Part shown: piece by piece, positions 32,454 through 39,776 of the stretch
Layout of the letters: every line of letters begins with the position of its first letter
Numbering within the stretch: position 1 is the first letter of the stretch
Origin: Actinomycetes bacterium
GTDB taxonomy: Bacteria; Actinomycetota; Acidimicrobiia; Acidimicrobiales; RAAP-2
DNA length: 39,776 nucleotides
Assembly (NCBI GenBank): GCA_021791145.1
Contig: JAJYXE010000038.1
Location: 1-39,776, forward strand
Direction: 5' to 3'
The notes under the pieces: model-generated
What the model was told of the DNA's origin: nothing
Database searches by the model: none
The model's input: the letters and a program-made list of their open reading frames with translations, nothing else
Made by a program: the position numbers and the translations under genes

Positions 32454-33500
32454 ATGACGGTCACGCAGCCGCCGCAGATGACGGTCCCCGCGGAACCCTC
32501 ACCCGCAGGCCGCCCCAGACGACGACCTCGCCGCCAATGGAGCTTCGCCCAGCGCTACGGGGTGATCGGCGTGTGGGCCATCCTCATCGTGATCTTCGGC
32601 GCGCTCAAACCTGCCGAGTTCTTGACCACGACCAACTTCGAGACGATGTTCGACTCCCAAGGGACCCTCCTGCTCCTCGCGCTCGGGTTCATCGTTCCCC
32701 TCATCGCCGGCGAGATCGACCTCTCTTTGGCCGGGAGCTTCACCATCGAAGTCGTGCTCATCGGGAGGCTCGACATCGTCCACCACTGGGGCTATGCGCC
32801 GGTCTTCCTCTCGATCATCGGGCTCGGCATCGTCGTCGGCCTCCTCCAGGGCTTCCTCATCGTCACCCTCGGACTGAACTCGCTCATCGTCACGCTCGGT
32901 ACCGGCACCGCGTTCCTGGGCATCGCCCTCGGCATCGACACAACGCCGAGATCCGGCGTCGGCGCGGGGTACGCCCAGGCGTTCTCCGGCTCCTTCCTCG
33001 GCCTCGAGCTGTCGTTCTGGCTCGCGCTGGTCGCGGTGCTCGTGACGTGGTACGTCTTCTCCTACACGCCTCTCGGCCGGCGCATGTTCTTCGTCGGTGC
33101 CAACCCGAACGTCGCTCGCCTGTCAGGCATCAACGTGACGCGCATCAAGTTCTCCTCGCTCGTCGTCTCGAGCGTCGTCGCGGCCCTCGCGTCGATCGTC
33201 GCCGTCGGTTACCTGAATGGCACCGACCCGACCCTGGGATCGGACCTCCTCCTGCCGATGCTGTCCAGTGCGTTCCTCGGGACGACGATGTTCGACGTCG
33301 GTCGCCCGAGCGCATGGGGGACCTTCGTCGCGACCTACCTCTTGGTGACCGGGTACACGGGACTCGAGATCATCGGCCTTGCCGGATGGATCCAAGACGT
33401 CTTCTACGGCGGGGCGCTCGTGATCGCCCTTGCCGTGTCGAGCCTCACGGTGAAAGGAGGTGTGGGAAACACGATCGGGCTGACGGTGGAGGCCCAGTAA
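32454..33500 (+). CDS. Ribose/nucleoside-type ABC transporter permease (RbsC-like)
   Basis: The 348-residue protein has about eight to nine hydrophobic segments and the CUT2 permease motif G-E-I-D-L-S-L-A-G (usually G-G-I-D-L-S-V-G) near residue 90, so it is an integral membrane subunit of a ribose-, galactose- or nucleoside-type importer. The N-terminal 25 residues are Pro/Arg-rich and cytoplasmic-looking. The ATG at 32454 has only a weak GAGGGCGAG in front. Gene order permease, binding protein, ATPase differs from classical rbs operons. A hairpin follows the stop (33503-33542). Confidence 0.92.
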   Translation: MTVTQPPQMTVPAEPSPAGRPRRRPRRQWSFAQRYGVIGVWAILIVIFGALKPAEFLTTTNFETMFDSQGTLLLLALGFIVPLIAGEIDLSLAGSFTIEVVLIGRLDIVHHWGYAPVFLSIIGLGIVVGLLQGFLIVTLGLNSLIVTLGTGTAFLGIALGIDTTPRSGVGAGYAQAFSGSFLGLELSFWLALVAVLVTWYVFSYTPLGRRMFFVGANPNVARLSGINVTRIKFSSLVVSSVVAALASIVAVGYLNGTDPTLGSDLLLPMLSSAFLGTTMFDVGRPSAWGTFVATYLLVTGYTGLEIIGLAGWIQDVFYGGALVIALAVSSLTVKGGVGNTIGLTVEAQ

Positions 33501-33502
33501 GC

Positions 33503-33542
33503 ACCGCGTGCGGCAGGGTTCGCAAGGTTGCAAGCACGCGGT
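33503..33542 (+). other. Stem-loop upstream of the ribose-type binding protein gene
   Basis: ACCGCGTGC (33503-33511) pairs perfectly with GCACGCGGT (33534-33542) across a 22-nt loop. It begins 2 bp after the permease stop and ends 39 bp before the binding-protein ATG. It may mark an mRNA processing or stability boundary. Confidence 0.5.
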
Positions 33543-33581
33543 CGGCGCAATGACATGACGTTGAGACAATGGAGGTCGCTC

Positions 33582-34787
33582 ATGATCAGGAATCGAAGTG
33601 GCTGGCAGCATTCGCTTGTCGCGGGGTGCGCCGTGCTCGCCGTCGCGCTCGGGACGAGCATGCTCGCCACTGGCACCGCGACCGCGACCGCGGCGCATGC
33701 CGGCGGGCAGCGCGAAGCTGGCCTCACCGGGCCCCAGGTGAAGGCGCTGAAGCGCGCGCTGAGCGCGACAGAAGGAGCATCCAGGTTCGTCGCGCCCGGG
33801 CCGGCGCTTCCCGCGGCGAAGGTCAGGGCTCTCAAGGGTGACTCGATCATGTTCCTCGGCGTCGGCGAGAACACCTTCAACACCGAGTACCTGACCGGTG
33901 TCCAGCAGGCAGCGAAAGCGGTAGGGATGCACGTCATCTACGACAACGCGCTCACAGCGGCGACACAGGTCCACGACATCGACAGCGCGATCGCGCAGAA
34001 CGCGAAGGCGATCATCCTCGAGTGCATCGTGCCCACATCGGTGTCGAGCGCGCTCACGAAGGCCAAGGAGGCGCACGTGACCGTCGTCGTCGGGTGCACA
34101 GGAGACCCGCGCCTGCCCACAGCGAAAGTCAAGGCCTTGGGGGTGTTCGGAGAGGTCACCTACAGCTACACGCACTCGGGAAAGCTCATCGCCGAGTACG
34201 ACGTGCTGAAGACCGACGGCAAGGTCGATGCGCTCGTCCAGTGGTTCAAGGGGCTCGGCGCGTCCGACGACACGGTCGCTGGCTTCAAGTCGGTCCTGCA
34301 GAAGTACTGCCCGAAGACCTGCTCGGCGACCTACACCGACATCCCGCTCACCTCGAGTGGCGAGACCTCGACGCTCCAGAGCTCGGCGACGGCGGCGGTC
34401 GCGAACCCGTCGGTCAACGTGTTCTTCCCCGTGTACGACTTCATGGTCACATACGACGAGCCGATCATCACGTCCGCGCACGCCAACTCGCGCATCATCC
34501 TTGCGACGCAGAACGCGGATCTCGCGCCCATGCAGGAGCTCGCTGCCGGCAACACCGCGATCAAGGCCGAGGTCGGCGACCCGACCACCTGGGAGGGCTG
34601 GGCTTCTGTCGACCAGGCGTTGCGAGGGATGGTCGGCATGCCAGCCGTCGCGAACGAGCACGTGCCCACCAGGCTGTTCGACGCAGCCAACATCAAGAAG
34701 ATCAACCTGAAGGCTCCGCTCACAACCTGGTACGGGCCCGCGAACTACCGCCTCGACTACGAGAGACTGTGGGGCGTGGCGAAATAG
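33582..34787 (+). CDS. Ribose/nucleoside-type ABC transporter substrate-binding protein
   Basis: The 401-residue protein is a periplasmic-binding-protein type I (CUT2) component. The ATG at 33582 follows a strong GGAGGT and opens a signal peptide (basic N-R-S, hydrophobic V-L-A-V-A-L-G, A-H-A-like cleavage), so it is preferred to in-frame starts at 33528 and 33555. The mature part starts with a Thr/Ala linker, then S-I-M-F-L-G-V-G-E-N-T-F-N. It has the repeated alternating pattern of the two-lobed sugar-binding fold (A-K-A-I-I-L-E-C, V-T-V-V-V-G-C). The cysteine pair C-P-K-T-C may form a disulfide. The gene is bracketed by stem-loops and uses ACA threonine codons often, as do the two other binding proteins here. 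Confidence 0.9.
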   Translation: MIRNRSGWQHSLVAGCAVLAVALGTSMLATGTATATAAHAGGQREAGLTGPQVKALKRALSATEGASRFVAPGPALPAAKVRALKGDSIMFLGVGENTFNTEYLTGVQQAAKAVGMHVIYDNALTAATQVHDIDSAIAQNAKAIILECIVPTSVSSALTKAKEAHVTVVVGCTGDPRLPTAKVKALGVFGEVTYSYTHSGKLIAEYDVLKTDGKVDALVQWFKGLGASDDTVAGFKSVLQKYCPKTCSATYTDIPLTSSGETSTLQSSATAAVANPSVNVFFPVYDFMVTYDEPIITSAHANSRIILATQNADLAPMQELAAGNTAIKAEVGDPTTWEGWASVDQALRGMVGMPAVANEHVPTRLFDAANIKKINLKAPLTTWYGPANYRLDYERLWGVAK

Positions 34788-34814
34788 GTTGCGGCGTCGT
34801 CCGCGAGCTCGGCA

Positions 34815-34852
34815 CGACCGCCGGGGGCGTACCCGGACGCCTCCGGCGGTCG
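34815..34852 (+). other. Strong intra-operon stem-loop between binding protein and ATPase genes
   Basis: CGACCGCCGG (34815-34824) pairs with CCGGCGGTCG (34843-34852). One G-T wobble and an inner GGCGT/ACGCC extend the stem to 16 pairs around a 6-nt loop. It lies 27 bp after the binding-protein stop and 28 bp before the ATPase ATG, with no T-tract. A 3'-protecting or partially terminating hairpin that raises binding-protein mRNA over the ATPase is likely. Confidence 0.65.
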
Positions 34853-34880
34853 CCGGTCTCCTTCTTCCTCACCGGTCCCA

Positions 34881-36419
34881 ATGGAACTCGCTGTCGAACA
34901 CCTGACGAAGTCCTTCTCCGGCACGCCGGTGCTGAACGACGTGTCGTTCACGCTCAAAAGCGGCGAGGTCGTGGCCCTGCTCGGTCAGAACGGCAGCGGG
35001 AAGTCCACGCTCATCAAATTGCTGACCGGCTTCCACGTTCCGGACCCCGGGTCCAACGCGGCCCTCGTGCTCGACGGCACTCGGTACCCCTTGCCGGTCG
35101 TCGACCAGCAGCTCCCGGACTTCAGGATCGGGGCGGTCCACCAGGACCTCGGGCTCGTCGTGTCCGCCAGCGTCGGAGAGAACCTGCTCCTCGGGCAGCC
35201 GGGGACGACGGGGCTCCGCCCCATCCGGTGGTCGAAGTTCTACGCAAAAGCCGACCAGATGCTCGCCCGCGTCGGCGCGAAGAACGTTCCGGCGCGCGCG
35301 GTGGTGCGAGACCTGCCAGCCGTCCAGCGCGCGGCCGTGGCGATGGCCCGTGCCGTCGGGCATGTCGCGGGGCGCGGCCTGCTCATCCTCGACGAGGTCA
35401 CCGCCTTCTTGACCCAAGACGGTGTCGACGAGCTGTTCGAGCTGGTCCAGGAAGCGTCCAAGGCCGGGGTCATGGTCCTCTTCGTCTCCCACCGGCTGGA
35501 GGAGATCTGGCGCATCTGCTCCCGGGCGATCGTGCTGCGCAACGGCAACCTGGTCGCCGACACGAACCTGCAGGGCAAGACCAACGACGATCTGGTCGAC
35601 GCGATCGTCGGGCAGCCGCTGGACTGGCTGTACCCGCCCAAGAGCGAGGTGTCAGGCCCCGTCAGGCTCCGCCTCGGCGTGGAGGACGAACCGAGGTCCG
35701 CTGGGTTCCAGATCCAGGCACGGGCCGGGGAGATCCTGGGCGTCACCGGTCTTCGAGGCATGGGGTACCAGCGCGTCATCCGCACCCTGTACGGGGAGCT
35801 GCCGCGGAGAGGGCATCTGCAGATCGACGACGACGAGATCGACCTGCTCGACATGAACCCCATCCGTGCATATCGGCTCGGCATCCGCCTCGTTCCCTCC
35901 GATCGGCTGAAGAACGCAGCGTTCGGCGACGCGAGCGTGAGCGAGAACGCGTCGCTACCGGTCCTCGCGCAGTTCATGCGACACGGCCTGTACCGGCGAA
36001 GGTCCGAGGCCGCCTGGGTCGAGGAGCTCGTGCACGACTACGGCATCGTTCCCCAGGACCCCGTTGTCCCGTTCCGCGCGCTCAGCGGCGGGAACCAGCA
36101 GAAGGTCGTCGTCGCCCACTGGCTCGAGACCCAGCCCCGGGTGCTCTTGCTGGACGAGCCGGTCCAGGGCGTCGACGTGGGAGCGAGACGCGACATCTTC
36201 CTGCGCATCGTGCAGTCTGCGAACAGCGGTGTCACGATCGTGTACTCGTCGAGCGAACCGGACGACCTGGCCGAATTGTGCCACCGGGTCCTCGTCTTTC
36301 GCGACGGACGGATCTCCGGCGAGCTCTCGGGGGCCGCCGTCACCGCGCACAGCATCAGTCGCATGAGCTGGACGGCTCCTGGCGACGCCGAAAAGTTCGA
36401 GGCGGAGCACCATGGATGA
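34881..36419 (+). CDS. Two-domain sugar/nucleoside ABC transporter ATPase (RbsA-like)
   Basis: The 512-residue protein has two fused nucleotide-binding domains as in RbsA. Domain 1 has Walker A G-Q-N-G-S-G-K-S-T and Walker B L-L-I-L-D-E, but its signature is degenerate (L-P-A-V-Q-R). Domain 2 lacks Walker A (G-L-R-G-M-G-Y-Q-R) yet keeps a perfect L-S-G-G-N-Q-Q-K signature and L-L-L-D-E-P. One complete composite ATP site can therefore form. It powers import through the permease encoded upstream. The ATG at 34881 has no visible ribosome site, which may keep expression low. Its stop overlaps the ribokinase start. Confidence 0.92.
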   Translation: MELAVEHLTKSFSGTPVLNDVSFTLKSGEVVALLGQNGSGKSTLIKLLTGFHVPDPGSNAALVLDGTRYPLPVVDQQLPDFRIGAVHQDLGLVVSASVGENLLLGQPGTTGLRPIRWSKFYAKADQMLARVGAKNVPARAVVRDLPAVQRAAVAMARAVGHVAGRGLLILDEVTAFLTQDGVDELFELVQEASKAGVMVLFVSHRLEEIWRICSRAIVLRNGNLVADTNLQGKTNDDLVDAIVGQPLDWLYPPKSEVSGPVRLRLGVEDEPRSAGFQIQARAGEILGVTGLRGMGYQRVIRTLYGELPRRGHLQIDDDEIDLLDMNPIRAYRLGIRLVPSDRLKNAAFGDASVSENASLPVLAQFMRHGLYRRRSEAAWVEELVHDYGIVPQDPVVPFRALSGGNQQKVVVAHWLETQPRVLLLDEPVQGVDVGARRDIFLRIVQSANSGVTIVYSSSEPDDLAELCHRVLVFRDGRISGELSGAAVTAHSISRMSWTAPGDAEKFEAEHHG

Positions 36420-37404
36420 GGTGGGCATCGTGGCGGACGACATGACCACGCCCGGATGGTCATGCGACGCCCCTGCTCCTGCTCCCGATCACACTCGCGC
36501 CGGCGCAACCGCCTCGGTGGTCGTGGTCGGTTCCATCAACACCGACCAGGTCGTGCGCATCGAGCGGCGCCCAGGCCCAGGGGAGACGGTCGGCAACGGG
36601 ACGATCGAGCTCCACTCGGGGGGAAAGGGCGCGAACCAGGCGGCGGCCGCAGCTCGCTGCGGCGCGACCGTGGCGATGGTGGGCCGCGTCGGCAACGACC
36701 CCTACGGCCATGCTCAGCGCGAGGCCCTCTCGGACGACGCGCTCGACGTCTCCTTCGTCGAGGTGACCGACGGCGTCCCGACGGGCCTTGCGATCGTGAT
36801 GGTGACCCCTGACGGCGAGAACTCGATCATCGTCGTGCCGGGCGCCAACCGGCGTCTCAGCGCTGCGGACGTGGACGCCGCCGCGCCGCTCGTCACGACC
36901 GCCAGGGTCCTCGTGGCCCAGCTCGAGGTTCCCCTCGAGGCCGTGCAGCGAGCCGTCGATCTCGCCGCAGAAAGCGCCGGTTTCGTCGTCTTGAACTGCG
37001 CGCCGTTCAGCGCACTGCCGGTCTCCGTCCTCGCCTCGACGACCGTCCTCGTCGCCAACGAAGTCGAAGCCGCCGCGCTTGCCCGCTGCCCCACGGGGAG
37101 CCTCGAGGAGGCCTTCGACGCCGCGTCTCGGATCCACACCATGGGGCCCCGCTACGCGGTGATCACCCTGGGTCCCCTCGGAGCGGTGGTCGTGGGTGCC
37201 CACGAGCACGCGCACGTTCCCGCGAAGAGCGTCCCGGTCGTCGACACGACCGGCGCAGGGGACGCGTTCGTCGGGGCCCTGGCAGCCGCCCTGTCCAAAG
37301 GGCGCGGCATCGTCGACGCGGTGCGCTTCGGGGTCGACGTCGGGTCCGCGACGACCACGAGCTTCGGGGCGCGTGCGGTCGTCCCCAGCAGGCTCTCGTC
37401 GTGA
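36412..37404 (+). CDS. rbsK: Ribokinase (PfkB family)
   Basis: The 330-residue PfkB-family kinase has S-I-N-T-D, G-G-K-G-A-N-Q-A-A-A-A-A (substrate loop) and D-T-T-G-A-G-D-A-F-V-G-A with the catalytic Asp, as in ribokinase. It would phosphorylate ribose to ribose 5-phosphate. The ATG at 36412 overlaps the ATPase stop and follows AGGCGGAG; it adds about 35 residues before the conserved core, so ATG 36442 is an alternative. Its stop overlaps the nucleoside hydrolase GTG. Ribose released by that hydrolase is the obvious substrate. Confidence 0.9.
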   Translation: MDEVGIVADDMTTPGWSCDAPAPAPDHTRAGATASVVVVGSINTDQVVRIERRPGPGETVGNGTIELHSGGKGANQAAAAARCGATVAMVGRVGNDPYGHAQREALSDDALDVSFVEVTDGVPTGLAIVMVTPDGENSIIVVPGANRRLSAADVDAAAPLVTTARVLVAQLEVPLEAVQRAVDLAAESAGFVVLNCAPFSALPVSVLASTTVLVANEVEAAALARCPTGSLEEAFDAASRIHTMGPRYAVITLGPLGAVVVGAHEHAHVPAKSVPVVDTTGAGDAFVGALAAALSKGRGIVDAVRFGVDVGSATTTSFGARAVVPSRLSS

Positions 37405-38447
37405 CCGAGCCGAGATCGCCGACGCCAAGCGGTACCGATCGGACGCCGCCGATCGCCGAGCAACCCCAGCCGGACGCCGGTCGTGCGCGCAAGATCGTCC
37501 TCGACTGCGACCCGGGGCACGACGACGCCGTCGCGATCACCCTCGCGGCCGCCAGCCCGGCCGTCGACCTCGTCGCGATCACCACCGTCGCCGGCAACCA
37601 GACCGTCGACAAGACGACGCGCAACGCCTGCGTGATGTCCAGCCTCCTCGGCCTCACCGAAACCCCCGTGGTCGCGGGCTGCGCGGGACCGCTCGTGCGC
37701 TCCTTGCGCATCGCGCCGGAGTTCCACGGGCAGTCAGGTCTCGACGGTCCTGCGCCCGTCGTGCCGGTCGTGCAGCCGTCGCCCGGTCACGCCGTCGACC
37801 GGATCATCGACGTGCTGATGGCGAACCCCGGCGAGGTCACGCTCGTCGCAACCGGGCCGCTCACCAACGTGGCGATGGCCCTGCGCAAGGAGCCCGCGAT
37901 CGTGTCGGCAGCTCGCGAGATCGTCATCATGGGAGGTGCCTACGCTCGGGGGAACATCACGCCCGCGGCGGAGTTCAACGTCTACGTGGACCCGGAGGCT
38001 GCGCGGGCGGTGTTCGAGGCGCCGTGGCGCCTCACGATGCTGGGCCTCGAGGTGACGCACCAGGCCACGTTCACCCGCGCCGAGGAGCGCCGGCTCGAGG
38101 AGATCGGGACGCCCCTCAGCCGGTTCCTGGTCGAGCTGCTGCGCTACTTCCGGGATGCCTACCGGTCCGCAGCCGGGTTCGAGGATCCCCCCGTGCACGA
38201 CCCGTGCGCCGTCGCCTACGTGATCGACCCGACGCTGTTCGAGGTGCAGAGCGCACGCGTCGAAGTCGAGACGGCCGGGGTGTGGACGACGGGCATGACG
38301 GTCACGGACTTCCGGCCCGCGAACGCCGACGCGCACCGCGTCGGGGTCGGGACGGCGCTCGACCGCAGTAGGTTCTGGGACCTCGTGCTCACGGCCGTCG
38401 AGCGAGCCGGGAGCGCCCCTGCGGACCCCATGGCCGCGAGGTCCTAG
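37401..38447 (+). CDS. Nucleoside hydrolase (IunH/inosine-uridine preferring type)
   Basis: The 348-residue protein carries D-C-D-P-G-H-D-D-A, the calcium-binding signature of nucleoside hydrolases (usually D-T-D-P-G-x-D-D). It also has T-V-A-G-N-Q, A-T-G-P-L-T-N-V-A and V-H-D-P-C-A-V-A-Y. It cleaves the N-glycosidic bond of nucleosides to free base and ribose. The first 30 residues are Pro-rich and poorly ordered. The GTG at 37401 overlaps the ribokinase stop. It is the last gene of the importer operon; its presence beside a ribokinase indicates that the transporter takes up nucleosides and not only ribose. Confidence 0.92.
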   Translation: MTEPRSPTPSGTDRTPPIAEQPQPDAGRARKIVLDCDPGHDDAVAITLAAASPAVDLVAITTVAGNQTVDKTTRNACVMSSLLGLTETPVVAGCAGPLVRSLRIAPEFHGQSGLDGPAPVVPVVQPSPGHAVDRIIDVLMANPGEVTLVATGPLTNVAMALRKEPAIVSAAREIVIMGGAYARGNITPAAEFNVYVDPEAARAVFEAPWRLTMLGLEVTHQATFTRAEERRLEEIGTPLSRFLVELLRYFRDAYRSAAGFEDPPVHDPCAVAYVIDPTLFEVQSARVEVETAGVWTTGMTVTDFRPANADAHRVGVGTALDRSRFWDLVLTAVERAGSAPADPMAARS

Positions 38448-38498
38448 GTGGCAAGCCCCGTGAACGCGCACGTCCGCGGGGTCGCCGGGGTCGCTGCG

Positions 38499-38515
38499 GC
38501 CGGGAGCGCCCCGGC
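38499..38515. terminator. Weak terminator-like hairpin after the nucleoside operon
   Basis: GCCGGG (38499-38504) and CCCGGC (38510-38515) form a 6-bp stem with a 5-nt loop in the 78-bp gap between the converging nucleoside hydrolase and Ntn-hydrolase genes. No T-tract follows. Confidence 0.3.
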
Positions 38516-38525
38516 ATCCTCGGCC

Positions 38526-39506
38526 TCACGCGCATTCGCTTGAGCCCGCGACGACGGCTCTGGCGCGCAGCTCGGGGGCGTCGTAGTCGCCGGTCATGAC
38601 GGCGTAGACGGACCCGGGCCTGCCCGCCGCACCCCCGTGGCGCCCGTCCGGCGTAAGGGCGAGCGCCCGGAGCTCGGCCGCGAACGGATCCGGCAACGAG
38701 TGGGCGTCGCGCAGCATCTCGGCGCACGCCTCCGAGGGCTGCGCCCCCGAGGCCAGCAGATCCACGACGCTCCGGGCGCCGCACACACGCATCGCCATCT
38801 CCCCCCGCCCCGTGCATGCCGCCCCGCCATAGCGCAGATCGCAGTAGTTGCCCGCTCCCGGCAGAGCGGAGTCACCCACCCTGCCGGGGTACTTCCAGGG
38901 GTAGCCGCTCGTCGAGACTCCGACACACAGCTCGCCGGAAGTGTCCAGCGCCAGGATGTCGATGGTCCCCCAGGGTCCCTCGTGGGGCGCGAACCGGCGC
39001 ATGAGACGGCGTGCGGCCTCCTGGTACCTGCGGTCGCCGGCCGTCGCTCGGTCGCTTTCCCCCTCGAGCGCCTCGTCGTCCGCCTTCTCGTCCGCGCCGA
39101 GCGCCTCGTCGTAGAGCCGTCGTGCCTCTGGGGTCAGCAGCTCGGAGCGAGCAAAGCCGCACTCCTCGGCGAAGAGCTCCGCGCCTTCACCGACGAGCAG
39201 GCAGTGCTGAGGGAGCAGCTCGAGCACCGCGCGCGCGATCGAGATCGGATGGGGGAACCCCCGGACGCCGCCCACGGCGCCGAAGGCACGCGTCGAGCCG
39301 ACCATGACCGAGGCGTCCAGCTCCACCTCGCCCCGTGCGTTCGGAAGCCCGCCGGTGCCGACGTAATGGTCGGACTCGTCGTCCTCGCAGACGCGCATCG
39401 CTGCCTCCACCGCGTCGAGCGCGCTGCCGCCCTGTCGCAGCACGGACATGCCCGAAGGGAGCCCGACCTCGCTCCGCTCGCTCCCGATGATCACCGGGTC
39501 GATCAC
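38526..39506 (-). CDS. N4-(beta-N-acetylglucosaminyl)-L-asparaginase/isoaspartyl peptidase-like Ntn hydrolase
   Basis: The 326-residue precursor matches the aspartylglucosaminidase branch of the Ntn-hydrolases. The N-terminal half has G-G-S-A-L-D-A-V-E-A-A and V-G-T-G-G-L-P-N, followed by V-E-L-D-A. The processed beta chain would begin at Thr181 (G-T-I-D-I-L-A-L-D); S-T-S-G, G-R-V-G-D-S and A-A-C-T-G-R-G-E surround the active site. The residue before the nucleophile is Gly instead of the usual Asp (H-D-T). The enzyme autocleaves and hydrolyses an asparagine side-chain amide or isoaspartyl bond. GTG 39506 has GGGAAGGTGG upstream. No functional link to the neighbouring operon is evident. Confidence 0.88.
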   Translation of the reverse strand: MIDPVIIGSERSEVGLPSGMSVLRQGGSALDAVEAAMRVCEDDESDHYVGTGGLPNARGEVELDASVMVGSTRAFGAVGGVRGFPHPISIARAVLELLPQHCLLVGEGAELFAEECGFARSELLTPEARRLYDEALGADEKADDEALEGESDRATAGDRRYQEAARRLMRRFAPHEGPWGTIDILALDTSGELCVGVSTSGYPWKYPGRVGDSALPGAGNYCDLRYGGAACTGRGEMAMRVCGARSVVDLLASGAQPSEACAEMLRDAHSLPDPFAAELRALALTPDGRHGGAAGRPGSVYAVMTGDYDAPELRARAVVAGSSECA

Positions 39507-39541
39507 GAGCCACCTTCCCCGACGAGCGCGCTGCGCACCTG

Positions 39542-39776
39542 TCAGTCGGCGGGCCCGCTCGCGAGCGTGATCGCCGCCGACTGGCTCTGACCAGAGCCCG
39601 TCACCCAGCCGACCTTCACCGTGTCGCCGGGGTGGTAGCGCAGCATGAGGTCGGTCAGGTCGGAGGGGCCGGTGACGGCCGTGCCGTCGAGGCTCGTGAT
39701 GACGTCGCCGTCCGCGAGCCCGGCCCGCTGCGCAGGGGTGCCCGGGATCACCCCTGCGACGGCCGCACCGCTCCTC
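39542..39776 (-). CDS. PDZ-domain protein, probable HtrA-like serine protease (C-terminal part)
   Basis: The frame continues past the window edge, so only the last 78 codons are seen. They form a PDZ domain: V-I-P-G-T-P-A-Q-R-A-G-L-A-D-G-D-V-I-T-S-L-D-G is the canonical carboxylate-binding and D-V-I core, followed by D-T-V-K-V-G-W and a short Ser/Gln-rich end. Such domains end trypsin-like DegP/HtrA proteases in actinobacteria, which act outside the membrane in protein quality control. The protease domain itself lies outside the window, so that part is inferred. Confidence 0.85.
   Translation of the reverse strand, partial: RSGAAVAGVIPGTPAQRAGLADGDVITSLDGTAVTGPSDLTDLMLRYHPGDTVKVGWVTGSGQSQSAAITLASGPAD

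Noticed and set aside
33528..33581. Earlier in-frame starts for the ribose-type binding protein
   Set aside because: Only the ATG at 33582 has a strong ribosome site and a normal signal-peptide N-terminus.

Overview
The window is a very GC-rich chromosomal segment. Coding frames end mostly in G or C, GTG and TTG starts are common, adjacent genes often overlap by 4 bp (GTGA/ATGA), and a probable F420/FMN-type PPOX enzyme is present. This fits a high-GC actinobacterium, perhaps of the Acidimicrobiia type; that placement is inferred from style, not from a marker gene. No rRNA, tRNA, CRISPR array, insertion sequence or phage gene was recognised.

Layout. 1-3029: the 3' part of recB and complete recD (RecBCD repair). 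3066-4973 (-): an orphan peptide-type ABC substrate-binding protein. 5220-6627 (-): PPOX enzyme and proline-iminopeptidase-like hydrolase. 6853-7347: beta-carbonic anhydrase, preceded by four 18-bp tandem repeats. 7462-12165: sucrase/ferredoxin-like Fe-S protein followed by glycolate oxidase subunits GlcD, GlcE and GlcF, all joined by GTGA overlaps, converging on a glyoxylate/hydroxypyruvate reductase-like dehydrogenase. 13484-19817: cysteine-desulfurase-like PLP enzyme, BAAT-type acyl-CoA hydrolase, acyl-CoA synthetase, medium-chain reductase, hotdog thioesterase and glyoxalase-like protein, followed by a second SBP (19926-21815) that is a paralogue of the first. 22009-22398: a small conserved-looking protein. 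22445-26466 (-): 7Fe ferredoxin, FAD oxidoreductase, class III CoA-transferase and DapA-like lyase, divergent from an enoyl-CoA hydratase (26755-27531).

27629-38447 is the most interesting part. It reads as one nucleoside/ribose utilisation island. On the plus strand lie a uridine-phosphorylase-like enzyme and an MtnA-like sugar-1-phosphate isomerase. Converging on them is a LacI regulator followed by a class II (fuculose-type) aldolase. Divergent from LacI is an operon of PhyH dioxygenase, permease, binding protein, two-domain ATPase, ribokinase and nucleoside hydrolase. A perfect LacI-type palindrome sits just downstream of a good promoter between the two. The enzymes suggest two parallel fates for imported nucleosides: hydrolysis to ribose and ribose 5-phosphate, or phosphorolysis to ribose 1-phosphate, isomerisation to ribulose 1-phosphate and aldol cleavage to DHAP plus glycolaldehyde. 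The second route resembles the DHAP shunt known for 5-deoxyribose and methylthioribose, but the isomerase and phosphorylase motifs point to a different substrate. Glycolaldehyde carbon could drain through glycolate and the GlcDEF oxidase elsewhere in the window; this link is speculative.

38526-39776 (-): an aspartylglucosaminidase-type Ntn hydrolase and the 3' end of a PDZ-domain (HtrA-like) protein.
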